Source of the DNA: Apis mellifera | Lineage: Eukaryota > Arthropoda > Insecta > Hymenoptera > Apidae | Direction of reading: 5' to 3' | Length of the DNA: 64,000 nt | Assembly (NCBI RefSeq): GCF_003254395.2 | Contig: NC_037650.1 | Span: forward strand, 10,578,025-10,642,024 | Part shown: piece by piece, positions 10,939-23,809 of the stretch | How the letters are laid out: every line of letters begins with the position of its first letter | Numbering within the stretch: position 1 is the stretch's first letter | Program-made: the position numbers and the translations under genes | Notes under the pieces: model-generated | Told to the model about the DNA's origin: nothing | Databases searched by the model: none | Seen by the model: the letters and a program-made list of their open reading frames with translations, nothing else

Positions 10939-11871
10939 TTGGGTTGGCAACTAAGTAATTGCGGATTTCAGTTGAAGTTGATGACGACCTAATCAAAGTA
11001 ATAATCGATTCGGATCGTCACAGTACAACTCGTGAGATTGCAGAGAAGCTTCATGTATCACATACATGCATTGAAAACCACTTAAAACAACTTGGCTATG
11101 TTCAAAAACTCGATGGGTTCCTCACGAACTGAAAGAAAAGCATTTAACGCAACGCATTAACAGTTGCGATTTGCTAAAGAAACGTAATGAAAATGATTCA
11201 TTTTTAAAACGACTGGTAACTGGCGATGAAAAATGGGTTGTTTACAACAATATCAAGCGGAAAAGATCGTGGAGCAGGCCACGTGAACCAGCTCAAACAA
11301 CATCAAAAGCTGGTATTCATCGAAAGAAGGTTTTGTTATCAGTTTGGTGGGATTACAAAGGAATTGTCTATTTTGAATTTTTACTACCCAACCGAACGAT
11401 CAATTCTGTTGTCTACATTGAACAACTAACGAAATTAAACAATGCAGTTGAAGAAAAGCGGGCCGAATTGACAAATCGAAAAGGTGTTGTATTCCATCCT
11501 GACAATGCAGGGCCACGCACATTTTTGGTCACTTGGCAAAAATTATTGGAGCTTGGTTGGGATGTTTTGCCACATCTACCATATAGTCCTGATCTTGCAC
11601 CATCTGATTACTTTTTGTTTCGATCTTTACAAAACTTCTTGAATGGTAAAAATTTCAATAATGATGATGATATCAAATCATACCTGATTCAGTTTTTTGT
11701 TAATAAAAACCACAAATTTTATGAACGTGGGATTATGATGCTGCCTGAAAGATGGCAAAAGATCATTGATCAAAATGGGCAACACATTACAGAATAAAGT
11801 TATTTAATTCGGTGAAAAAATTGTCTTTGATTTTCTAAAAAAAATCCGCAATTACTTAGTTGCCAACCCAA
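10939..11871 (+). mobile_element. Internally deleted mariner element (DD34D, probably mellifera subfamily)
   Basis: The ends are perfect 30-base inverted repeats (10939-10968 and 11842-11871) starting TTGGGTTGGCAACTAAGTAA, flanked by TA at 10937-10938 and 11872-11873, the expected mariner target duplication. The element is 933 bases, against roughly 1.3 kb for intact mariners. The missing part is the 5' UTR and the N-terminal third of the transposase: directly after the left end, the sequence joins in the middle of the DNA-binding domain. It sits in the intergenic region, in the same orientation as the channel genes. Subfamily assignment is from memory of the end sequence. Confidence 0.95.
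10973..11797 (+). pseudogene. Mariner transposase remnant, N-terminus deleted and frameshifted
   Basis: The reading frame resumes at VEVDDDLIKVIIDSDRHSTT (second helix-turn-helix of the paired-like DNA-binding domain) and is broken by a frameshift at about 11115, before WVPHELKEKHLTQRI. From 11171 an uninterrupted 208-codon frame covers the catalytic domain: D19 (VTGDEKW, codon 11225-11227), D111 (HPDNAGPR) and D146 (YSPDLAPSDYFLF), with 34 residues between the last two (DD34D). The usual HQDNARPH around the second Asp is altered to HPDNAGPR. It lacks the first HTH, so it should not bind its ends, but the intact ends might still be mobilised in trans by a related enzyme. Confidence 0.92.
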
Positions 11872-11873
11872 TA

Positions 11874-13249
11874 CTTTTTACAACGTTCATCCAACGATAA
11901 AAAAATTTTTTTCCCCCCTTCATTTTTCACGCACGACAAATTGTAACGTATCAGAAAGTTTCCGCGCGCATATGAATATTTAAAGAGCGGGAAATATAGG
12001 ATCGAGAACCGCAACAACTACGCACAAGTAACCGTACGACAGAGCAGAAAACCCGCAGAAGCATTCATTTTATACACCATTGGCCGCAAAGAATGCCGAG
12101 ATGAAAACGCGCTACATTCGGGATTCTGAAGTGTATATATTGAAGAAAGTCGCGCCTGGTGGCGCGGTGAATGCATCAAATGTGTCCACGGTTGGATCTA
12201 TGGTAACAAAAAAAAAAAAAGGAAGAAAGAAAGGAAGAAGGGAAGAGAAATGAAGAAAACAACATGGTCGTTAAAATTCCTCTTAGGAATCGGACGACGG
12301 ATCGTCCCCTCTAGCCAGCCAATGAATTCGTGTCAAGTGTACGAATTTACAATTGAAATTATTTTGATAAAAAAATCTTGCGCGTTCATCCACTTGATGA
12401 ATAATAATCTCTGACGAGAATCCTTATCGGGTGCATGGAAAAAAAATTTTTTCCGAGAAAATAATCGTAAACGCATACATTTTTCTTTTTTTTAAACTGC
12501 TCGAATGAACTTGCAAAAATATTATTTGCGAAACAGATTATCTTAGGTTTCACGATAAAGAGACAATTAATGTATAGAAGGAGCTTACGTAATTATTTTC
12601 AAATTCATCGAGTTGAATATTTATTTATTTTTTTTTTTCATTAATAAATTATATTGGAAAATGTTTGGGAAAATTCAATTGTTTTCCTTGAAATTCTTTT
12701 TGTTTAAATTTTATTTACCGATATCATGTTTGATGATTTTTAATCTTTCTAATTGTTGGAAACGGAGTCTGGAGATTGCTTTATGAGACGCAGACGTGCA
12801 GACACGCAGATGAATAACTAGGCATTCTGGACAGTCAATAATAATGGCGTGTCATAAATCCATGTAGGTAGATACATCAATCAGTGGACGAGATTGATGC
12901 CTTTGAGTTTGAGTCCCTTGTTAACATCAAATCACCTTGCCAAGTCTCCATTGATTTTAATGATTACTTATTACCAAAGTCACACTCCGTAACAATGCTT
13001 TCAATTTAATATTATTATAATAATCGACGGACGATAACAGAGATTCGTTGGATAAAATCAAAAAAATATCTTAATAATTTACCACGTATAACGATTAATT
13101 TTATTTTAGTAATTATATTAAATTTTTTTCATCATGGAACCGGGATGGTCCAATTTTACAAAATTCACAAAAACCAATAGGATACAAATAAACGAGCAGA
13201 CCTCCATCGAGCAAATAACGTTAATAGTTCCATTCGATTCGTTCGACTG
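11874..13249. other. Intergenic, nothing recognised
   Basis: Mixed AT-rich sequence with poly-A and poly-T runs. No gene signal. Confidence 0.5.
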
Positions 13250-13740
13250 GTCATGAAAATCCGAAAAATTCGCGGAATTTTTCGCGCGCGAGAGCGACAA
13301 AGACGCGAGCGACGTTGTCAGATTGTAATCGATTAAACCCGCCGTTCCGTGTCGTAGATTGTCGCGCACCGACTAGCCGGCTGGTTATTGGTAATCGTCT
13401 GTAACCGCGGCGCAGATCCATCGGTTGACTTATCGACCGAGCTCGCCCGATTTCCATACGTATCCAACGTATCCGCGTGTATCGCGCGAGTCGGTGATGC
13501 ATCGTGCATTACCGGTACCGGTATATTGGAACATTGGATGCGATTCGAAGGCGAGGAACGAAGCGTGACACCGAAATGGGGATCGAATTCCGCGACGATC
13601 GGGGCGCAGTTTCAGGCCGAATTAAGCTTCGAATGCGTGCGTGGTCCACGGCATTGCACGCTGTACCCCGTTTCGTATGCGCAATTTTAATTAAAGGTCA
13701 TGGCTTCGATCACGTGTGATTAAGTGGCACGTGTACCTTG
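13250..13740. other. CpG-rich island in intergenic DNA
   Basis: A sharp rise in GC and CpG (for example TTCGCGCGCGAGAGCG, CCGCGGCGCAG, ACCGGTACCGG) against AT-rich flanks. Frames stay open on both strands (100 codons at 13388-13690 on +, 83 on -), but the translations carry no recognised domain. It could be an upstream promoter or first non-coding exon, or an enhancer; I cannot decide. Confidence 0.5.
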
Positions 13741-16700
13741 GCCGCGTGGATTAATCTTTAATTGATTATTTTTTTTGTTTTAGTGATATTAACTCTTCCA
13801 TAATATCAATTTAATGGAGCTTAAAATAGAATAATCTGCTTAACGTGTTAGTGTGCCATTGCAGGGATTATTTTTAGATGAACTTTGATATTAAATTAAA
13901 CGATGTAAATATATGAATAAAGACTATTGTAATTTTTTAACAATTATTTCATCAAAAAATGTTTTTGAATGTGAAATATTATAATTCGTGTAGAAGATAA
14001 AAATTCTACTTCTTTTCCATAAAATGGTAAATAATTGGCATTTGTTTAATCCGTTTCGTTTCAATGTTCTGAAATAAAAATAGGTTGAAAGGTTACAAAA
14101 ACTGAACATATTTTTCCAAACAGTTTTAAAAAAAAAATTTTATTTTAGCTTCGATCTCAAAAAAAAAAAAACATCGTAAAATTTCTTCCTTTTTGTTTAA
14201 TTTGAAATATCTCCGCATCAAAAAAAAAAATTCATATTTCATTTATATATTTTGAAACAATAAACGCTACGTGTTCTCTTGCAATCTTACTCTTCAAATA
14301 AACAAACAATACAATGTGTAATATATGATATACCAATTTTGAAATGAACGAACGAGATATCTAATTTGTTTGGATTGTAGAGAGCAAAACCAAATATTAA
14401 TTTTACAAATCTTTTCTAAAAATGTATAATACTAATGTTATAAATTTTCCATGTAAAGAAATACAGGAAAATTAAAAGAGCAAGGATCAATATAAGATCT
14501 TACAAAGTTAATACAAAATCAAAATATTGTCATGAATTTTACGTTTAAATGTTTTGAAAAAAAAACATTGCAACGTATTTTAAAATTATGATATAAAAGC
14601 CTTCTTTTAATTCGAATTCTCCAAATATTAAACTGTGAAAATAATTGCTCGTATTAATAAAAATGGTTACATAACGATAAAACGACGTGTTTTGCTTTGA
14701 AATTCATGATCAAAAAAAAAAAAAAAAGAACGAGTGACGTTAACTTTCATTCTAACACGATTAATAAGCTATCAAAATCGACGTAACAAAGCTAGATATA
14801 GAAGCCATGCAAACACGTGCATATGTTATTATAAACGTGTAATTGTACAGTGATATCGATGCTATCTTATGAAACCATAATACCCACGTGCAATATTCTC
14901 GATGAAGTAGAACAGAAGCGTATTGGTTGTCACGATGCCTAACGTAACGTGTATAGTATATTGCTTTTAGAATTGCGACATAGCAATTTGGCGCTACGTG
15001 TAAAACCAAAAATGGTTCTTTCCGCAATAAGAGAAGGGTTAATAAACTTAAGAGTTAATCTAATATTCGTGGCTTTTAACTAGAGCCTTTAAAATTATTG
15101 ATTATTTCATTTCAAAAAAATAGTTGATTTTAAAAATTAAAATTCGATTTCTAATTTTCAAATATTTTTTTCTGATATTTACAGACCATTTGCACGATCG
15201 TTTACATCGTTGTTCGATCTACGCGATGTCGTATCTCGACGCCCTTGTAATCGATCAATAAAATATCAATCGATTATTGGAAGGCGTTTTATTTTGTCCA
15301 CAGTTATAATATATTTACCAATATTCTTATATATATCTATAGTGATGTAATATTTTCAAACTTTTATTAGAAATCTGTTATTAAAATTGCAGGGACTATA
15401 TTCCTACGTAAAAAGAAAGAAATACACTTTGGCAAGATTTCAATCATTTGCGAATTGATATTCTAACATCACGGAAATAGCTGTAAGATAGCCAAAAATC
15501 ACTGAAATTGAAATTTTCGATCGGATATCGAATGTTGAAAGTTTAAAATAATATTTAAAATAATAATACCGATTCGTTATTTCGTATCATCTTTCAATTA
15601 TTTGAAAATTTATACGATCATATTAAAAAATTTTCGAAAAAAGTATTTGGTAAACTTATTTTTATTAAAATTAATTCTATATACATTAATTATTTTTACT
15701 AAAAATAATTATATTAATGTATACGTTATTTAAATTATGATTCATAATATATAGATTTTATTCTATTTTTACATTAGACTCCATCTTCCTTTGATTTTTT
15801 GCATAAGGAAGGATTAACGATGATGATGATGATTCAATTATTGAAAATTCAGAAAAAATCAAAATTTATCGAATCGTAGCCGTTCTGATACAAGAAGAAT
15901 CGGCTGACAATTGCTTATTCAACTCGGTAATTATATTTGCACAGCGTAGATAATTATAACGAGAATGCAATGAACGTTATAGTCATCTAACGGTGGTGAT
16001 CGGTACTATTGATCGGCGGGCTGATTGTGAAGACTTTCATGATGACACAATGATCTGAGATATGTTTGAAATAATATAGTAAGCAATGTTCAAGATATTA
16101 TTTATTAAAAGCACAATAATATACAAATAAATAAAATTTTATAAATGATTATTTTGTGTACAAATAAAAATTGTTTATTATTTGAAATAACGATTATATA
16201 CTTTTAAATTTATTATCGTTCCATTCTGCAATTTAACAATATTGCATACCTAAAGCTTCAAGTTTTATTTCCAACAAAATATTATACGCTTATGTAGATT
16301 GCAAATCAACTTGCTGTGTTTGCGATAGAAATGCTCAAATTTACAATTTGGCAAGGTAGGAAAAGATAGTTTAAATGTAATCTGAAGTCATAATATTTGC
16401 CTTGTACACAGAAGTCGGATTAAATGTGATGATGTACGAAGGAACCATTCTCCGTATGCTTTCACTCTTTTTTTTCTTTCCTTTTTTGGAAGGGGGAGGA
16501 GAGATTCCACTCAGAAGTACCTTAACAGCGCTAAGAGCACGCTTTCAGAATTCTAGCAGCAACATCAAATTAAGGAAAGTAACCTGATGTGGACGTAATA
16601 AGACGGTAGACTGAACCATATTCGAACTCGGCTGAAGAGATTCGTTTACTTTTCATATTCACCACGTGCTTCCAAGAAATAAATTTTGTACATCCTAAAT

Positions 16701-17129
16701 ATATTTTTTTTTCTTCAAACTATTATTATTGTTATTTGATTAATTTTATATCTTTAAGATTATTACTTACACATTTGTGTATATATATAAATTTATTATT
16801 ATATTTAACAACACATGGTGTCCATAATTTGACAAAATTATATAGCAACTTTATCGATTCTTCTTATCTATAAAGAAATATTAAATACAATAGGAATTCA
16901 CTTTGTGCCTTCTACGCCAAATCACTTTCGGCCTGCCCTAAATTCAATCCGGACCTTCTTGGTTTCCGAACCCCTACTGGCCTCGAGCCATAAGGCACAA
17001 CACGCCTATTCTATCACTGATCGATTCGAAAAAGAGCAATAAGTTTCCGCGGAATTACCTATCTTAGCCAATTTTATAACGCATACAGACGTAAAGTATA
17101 TAAAGCATCGAAAGCGTGTAACGAGAATA
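13741..17129. other. AT-rich intergenic DNA
   Basis: No gene recognised. An AT-rich inverted repeat (15680-15723) could fold into a 17-bp stem with a small bulge. A short GC-richer patch at about 16905-17010 differs in composition from both flanks. Confidence 0.5.
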
Positions 17130-17134
17130 ATCAA

Positions 17135-18400
17135 AAATGTGAATTGAGATGAAGAAACGTAGATCGTTGAATAAAAAAGAATTCAGTTGTTGCAAGAAAT
17201 AATTTTATTCTGAATTAATAAATGATTTTATTAAAAGGAGTTCAACGTTTCATTTATTTATTTATTTATTTTAAATTAATAAAGACTTTATGCATCTAGT
17301 TCATGTATAATTAATAACAAATTTGAATTTATTTGTAATACTTATTTTTTATAATTTTTTTACTCCAAATATTTATTTAAACATTTATTTGTAAATTATA
17401 TAATGAAACAGATAAGAACAAATATTTTCAAAAATATAATAAGGAACAATGTGAATTGGGATATGAAGAAATATAGATTATTGGATAAAAAATAATTCAA
17501 TTATTGCAAGAAATTTTATTCTGAATTAATAAAAGATTTTATTAAAAGAAGTTCAACTTTTCATTTATTTATTTATTTATTTTAAATTAATAAAGACTTT
17601 ATGCACCAAATTCATGTATAATTAATAACAATATTTGAATTTATTTGTAATATTCATTTTTTATAATTTTTTTATAATTATTTTACTCCAAATATTTATT
17701 TAAACATTTATTTGCAAATTATATAATGAAACAGATAAGAACAAATATTTTTTTCAAAAATATAATAAAGAACAATGTGAATTGGGATATGAAGAAATGT
17801 AGATCATTGGATAAAAAAGAATTCAATTGTTGTAAGAAATAATTTTATTCTGAATTAATAAATGATTTTATTAAAAGAAGTTCAACGTTTCGAGTTCATT
17901 TATTTATTTATTTATTTTAAATTAATAGACTTTTTGCACCAAGTTCATGTATAATTAATAACAATGTTTAAATTTATTTGTAATATTCATTTTTTATAAT
18001 TCTTTTAGTCCAAATATTTATTTAAATATTTATTTGCAAATTATATAATGAAACAGATAAGAACAAATATTTTCAAAAATATAATAAGGAACAATGTGAA
18101 TTGGAATATGAAGAAATGTAGATCATTGAATAAAAAATAATTCAATTATTGCAAGAAATAATTTTATTCTGAATTAATAAAAGATTTTATTAAAAGGAGT
18201 TTTATTTATTTATTTTAAATTAATAACAATGCATCTTTATTATAAAGATTTTATGCACCAAATTCATATATAATTAATAATAATATTAGTAATATTCATT
18301 TTTTATAATTTTTTTATAATTCTTTTACTCCAAATATTTATTTAAATATTTATTTGCAAATTATGTAATGAAAGAGACAAAAACAAATATTTTCTGTGCG
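17135..18400. repeat. Four-copy tandem array, ~320-base unit
   Basis: The unit contains GTGAATTGGGATATGAAGAA, AATTTTATTCTGAATTAATA, a (TTTA)n tract and CAAATATTTATTTAAAC. GTGAATTG anchors lie near 17139, 17451, 17777 and 18096 (spacings 312, 326, 319). Copies differ mainly by the length of the ATTT tract. Non-coding. Confidence 0.93.
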
Positions 18401-21279
18401 AAGGATTAAAAATATAAGAAAGATCAAATCAAGTCAGGAAAAAGAATAAATTATGCAGAAGAAAGTTCTATATTCTCTCGGAGCGAAATTTTCTGGAAAC
18501 AAATATAGAATATTTACGATTAACAAGAATTCTGGAATTGTTGCCGATAAGAACACGAAAAGTATCCAATGAACTGTGCAAAATGGACAATGACAGAAGA
18601 AAGTACAAGAAAAATTTCTGAGATTGGACATTGAATATCTTTTCATTCTCAAAAGAAGGAAGGAACAACAATGCTGTAACGTGAAACAGTACAGTTCCTA
18701 CCTTTCTCGTTTCAAATCATATCGAATTATCTTATTGAACTATCTTGTACTATCTCTTTCATCTTATCTGTTTCTTTGAAATTTTCTATCCTAGACTAAC
18801 AAAAAAATCTAAATTAATTCTCTATTATCATTATATAAAATTTCATTTTTACAAACCCTTATTAAAAACCAAAGAGATCGAAAAACTCCACTTTCACCAC
18901 ATGAGATATTTGAATTTAATTTCAATCCCATTCTTTTTTATATCGTATAAAATTATCTAAAAAAAAGAGAAAAGCGGCATCGATCGACATAACAAAAGGA
19001 CGCATCAACTCAAAATATAAAATTCGCGAGATAAGAATTCTGTAATCATACACGTACACATATAAATACAATTCACGAGGCGAGCTCAATTATTTCGATC
19101 CTTGCTTCTGGATAGGCGAGCAATAAGCACGAAAAGTTTTATTTCGCAAGCGCAAAGCTTTATTTCCGGATTTAATACGAAAAGAGCCTCGTGAATCGAT
19201 CGTTGTCGCTCTCGTCATCGGGCAAGCCTTACTCACAGCAGCCCCTTTAAGACGTTGACGCCTCGTTGAAGGAGAGAAGGGATGGCGGAGAAGGGTGAGA
19301 GAGGTCAAAAAGGGATGAAATAACGACTCGAATAATAGGGGGGGAGGGGAAGAATGGAGATATTACCGTTGGATGATTTTTATTTTTCCTACGAAGATTG
19401 CGAATAATTTTCCATAAGTAATTTTTTTTTTTTCTTCAATTTTCTTAGACACGATAAGAATTATTTTTTTGAATCATTGACACTAATTAATCAAAGCAAC
19501 TTTTTTTAATCAATTGATATTTCGTCCTATCTTAAAATTGAATTCGATATTTGAATTTCGATGATATTTTCATTTCAACGATTAATTACTTTTTTTTTTT
19601 TAAATTAATGATATTTGAAAAATTGAACGATGTCACTATATAAATCGAAAATCAGGTACTGCATCAAACGTATAATTACTACAATGAATATAAAGTAGGT
19701 ATCATGGGTAAATTACGTACTTTGCCAGGGACGTTTCAATTTCTCTCTCTTATATACGATCGTCACCTCCTATATACGACTATCCCTTCCGAAATGATGA
19801 CATCGACGTTGAATGTCTTCAACCAGCTGGAACCGCCAGGCATGCAGGAATTAATTAACCTTCCGATTTAATTTTATCCGTTTAGATTAATTTTGATTCG
19901 AAAATTTACCATATATCTGAGATAAATTTTAAACGAGAAATAAAATTAAAGATCGATCCTTAAAAAATTTAGAGAGATTTTGTTAAATTTAATTCTGACA
20001 TTGATTAACTTAAAAATCGACTTAACTTAATACTCGAATATTGATAATAAATGAACAGATAAATTATAACATTATTTATATTCTATAAATATAAAATAGA
20101 ATTGAACAGATAGATTTCCAATATTAATTTTCTAGAAAATATTCAAAGAAAATTTTATTTTGAATTTTCAATTTATTTTCTTTTCTTCTTTTTTTTTTTT
20201 TTTGTGCAGAGAACAATATGTTACTCGATATTACAGTTTGATAGCAGTACACCTTGCACTTCCTACGTACGGCTCATCGTATATACAGAAAGTTTGTTTA
20301 TAAAAGTTTCAACGCAGCGAAAATGCTGTATCATAAAATTTTATTATTCTTTGTTTGTTATGCATTTTTTTTTTTCATTATAAAATAAAACGAATTAAAT
20401 ACGATATTTTAATCGAATTAATTACGTTACATTTATCTTTCGTACCATTTATTCTTTCGTTATTTTATGACCTCAAGAAGGGACAGGGGAAAAATATTAG
20501 TTAATCATTTCTGGAAAGATAACGTTATTATTATTGTTCCTTTGAAAATGACTTTATGCTTATACCATAAAGCCGTAAACATGAAGTAGTGGAATGTTGC
20601 AGGGGATTTTAAGCAAATAACGTAATTTGTCTTTCCGTTGTTATATTTTTTTTTAATACCGGGAAAGCAATATTATTATCCCTCTTCTGGGGAAGTAGAT
20701 ACATGAAAATGCTGCAAAAGGTTCAATTAAAACATTGACATCCTTTGTTAAATGGATCGAACAAACAATTGTTCGTTGATTCTTTATCCACTGATGACTC
20801 CATAATTCTCGAAATATCGATAATTATGGTATTATTGATCGATTAAAATATTTAATAATATTATATATTCAATAATATCGAATAATTCACGATATTAAAT
20901 ATTTTGAATGGATAAATTTTAATTAAAATATTTAATTAATAATTTCTCGAAGAAATAATATTAAACGTAAGATAAACAGAATTTTCTATGAATTGTGCAA
21001 TATATTTTTTCAACGCGTCAAAAAGTATCCGTTTTCTCTTCGTTCGTTTAAATAATTAAAAAGTATAATTACTTTTCGAACGAACGAATTCATTCTCATT
21101 CTTTCGATATCGATATATTTTTCAGCACGATATTCCCTATCACGTTTCATCACCCACCATTTTCTAAGTAATAATTCAATTTATAATTAATTTCAAAATA
21201 ATCAAGGAAACGAATCGAACGAAATGAGAATAGAATTAACCCCCTTTCTGTCATTAAAATTCCAACGTCCAACGAGAAA
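18401..21279. other. Intergenic, nothing confirmed
   Basis: AT-rich with a less AT-rich spot at about 19080-19310. The short frames at 18434-18671 and 19090-19308 on - have no recognisable domain. Confidence 0.5.
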
Positions 21280-21336
21280 CTAGCGCACAACTCGGTCGAA
21301 ACGAACTCGAAAGAGAGAGCGGGGCTGAAAGAGCCG

Positions 21337-21343
21337 TATAAAA
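21337..21343 (+). promoter_or_regulatory. TATA-like box in CpG-rich promoter region
   Basis: TATAAAA occurs in a GC-rich setting at the left edge of the CpG-rich block. No good initiator is present 25-35 bases downstream (TCAACA near 21371 is weak), so its use is doubtful. Confidence 0.2.
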
Positions 21344-21919
21344 TCCGTATAACAAAGAAGCTCGCGTTTCTCAACAAATAGTCCTGTTTTTAAAACCGAA
21401 TCATCCCTTGGAATACGCTGAAACGCATTCTCTAATTCCCTCGAAACAAACAAACGCGTCCACGCGTTTACGTACGTGTGTGCGTATACGTGTGTGCACA
21501 CGCACGTTGCACCGAAAAGTTGGGCAAAAGAAGCAACTTGGCCGGAAGCGGATTGGCGTAGCCACGGTTGGAAAAGATTCTCTCGCGGAGAATCCGGAGT
21601 CGAATATTGCGCAACTTGCATCGTATCGCGCACCATCTCTGCGTATATGCACGGCGAGAAAGAGAAGAGAAAACAAAGAGACAATCAGGAATGCAAGCTC
21701 CGAAAAAAATCGGTGCTCTCGCGTAACCCGAAAAACCACGTCGCTCTCCTCTCCTTTCGTAGTGTCGTGACGATCGTCGTGGTCGTAGTGACTACCCCAA
21801 CGCATACGCACTCGGGCCTATGCGCGCGCCACTCGTCCCCACCATTGTCCCCATCTATCCCCACCCCGCCCCTCCTCGCAGTTTCAGTTGAAAGACAGAA
21901 ACGGCGGCTTGATTCGAGG

Positions 21920-21953
21920 TCAGTTTAGTCCGCGCACGAGTCGAAATAAGCTG
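21920..21953 (+). promoter_or_regulatory. Candidate core promoter (Inr plus DPE-like) for Shaw
   Basis: TCAGTT at 21920-21925 matches the arthropod initiator, with A+1 at 21922. AGCTG at 21949-21953 falls exactly at +28 to +32 and matches 4 of 5 positions of the downstream promoter element. This lies in a CpG-dense block 0.45 kb upstream of a consensus splice donor. Motif matches this short arise by chance, so it is only a candidate. Confidence 0.3.
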
Positions 21954-22368
21954 AGCTTTCGTTCTGACATCGTCGTAACAATCGGGACGAATCGCGACAC
22001 GAACGTATAACGATGATCTTTCGCTCGTATCGGACGGTGGAACGGTGAGAATCAACCGGTAACCGAGATTCTGTTCGCTCGAGAGTCGGGATAAACGAAC
22101 GGCGGAGTCTAGTGTCGAGTAAAACGTATGCTGTACAATATCGGTGACGGAAGAGGTTAGGCGTATAGGAAGGGAAGGAAGAAGGGACTGTGAGATCGTT
22201 GGCTTCGTCGAGTGTCGAAGAGCTAGTGTTCATTGTGCCTCACCAACGGTTTACCTCGACCAGCGCCATCGTGACGAGACAGCATCGACATGGAGGATAC
22301 GGAAGCGGAATAGTGTCGTTGAGATGCCGTGAAGCAGTTCCCGAGACATGAAGAGAGCGCGATCGTGG
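21922..22368 (+). other. Candidate 5' untranslated exon of Shaw
   Basis: CpG-rich sequence ending in TGG|GTAAGT, a perfect 5' splice site at 22369. The T1 exon has its own acceptor 61 bases before the start codon (47933-47934), so at least one upstream non-coding exon must exist, and this is the best candidate I see. If joined, an upstream frame starting at 22348 (MKRARSW) runs through the junction and stops at 47977-47979, 16 bases before the Shaw ATG, which could damp translation. Transcription start and the link to Shaw are inferred; frames of 60-136 codons here are unrelated to any domain I know. Confidence 0.4.
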
Positions 22369-23729
22369 GTAAGTAGATTTCGTTCTATTTGGATCGCTCG
22401 TCGAGTCCTGTCCTGAGCGGATCCTCGCCTCGAGGGACCTTTGGCCAGCCAAAGCTCAGCCACCGGAGCGAACTATGCTCGCCGACGACGACTAATTATA
22501 TACGCCGCGTTTTGTCGACCGATTACTTCGCCGTGCGATCGCGGTCGAGAATTTCTCGATCGAGCTGCGCTACCCGTATATATACTATTCTATTTCGACT
22601 CTAATATCGTAGTCTTCGATCTCGTCCATCTTTATCCATGGTCTCGATACTCGAGGATCCTTTCGCATCGCGATTATATCGGAATCCGTAGTGTGCTCGA
22701 TACTCGCACGGATATACGTTCTTATTTCCTATTTCTCCAATCAGCCTCTTCTATTCTTCGCTCGTTCGATATATTCTTACAGCGAAGGTAGAGAAAACTG
22801 GGTGATGGTAGGATTCTTCGATCCTAAGGGTAGACTATTTTTAATATCGCCTCTTTTCGTTGCTTTCTCGCGCTCCATCAAGCGTGATCTCATTGAAACA
22901 GCGCCTTTAAGACACCCCCAACATTGGAATGGAGACTAAAAGGGGACGGAAAGAGAGCAGAATTCCGCGAGTTGATCATTCTCTCGGCTCTTAATCGTTC
23001 CTTATCAATCTTGGCGCAAAGCTATGGTTCGATGCACCCATCTCGTATATTCCTAACTTTCTTCCTCGCCTCCTTCCTCGTTATCCTCCTTCTTCCGTTC
23101 TGCCCGCGCCAAGTATTTTCGTTCATTGATTTATCGGATTCACCAGTTTCTCGCTTTCTCGCTCGATCGTCGCCGCCTGCCTACTTTGCCTTCCCCCCTT
23201 CACCCTCCTCCGTGCTAGTTGTGTTGGTTCGATTTCGTTGCCGCTTCGACAGGTTAGTGCATCCTTCTCTCTCCCTCTCTCTCTCTCTCCTTCTCCTTCT
23301 CCCTCCCTCTCTTCCTCCCTTCCTCCTGACCGTGCCAACCTGCTCTCTTTTTTCCACTCCGTTCTTTCCTTTCCTCGTTCGTCCCTGCACGTTCGTCGTT
23401 CGCCTCGACACGAACGATCGAAAGAAGGAATCGCGGAATGGCAATGTCGTTGGGCGTACCGTCGAGCGCTTATATCGGCGTTTCGTGCACGCAGACTATC
23501 GATTCCACGCGACAAGGGGCCGACTGCTACTGCCGCCGCTCACCCCGACTTGTAAACCAGCTATGTGTACGAGCTTGTGGAAAGTCACCTCGTTCCTGTC
23601 GTGACACCACGCCGCCTTGTCTTTGCGTTAACGCCTGCCTTCTCTATCGTGCTCTGGGCGTGTGTGTGCGTGCGCGCGCGCGTGTGCGTGTGGTCAACAA
23701 CCTTCTCTACTCGCGGAACGATGTCAAAC

Positions 23730-23730
<1 letters not shown>

Positions 23731-23808
<78 letters not shown>
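23731..23808. repeat. (TA)n microsatellite
   Basis: Almost 40 uninterrupted TA dinucleotides. Confidence 0.98.
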
Positions 23809-23809
<1 letters not shown>

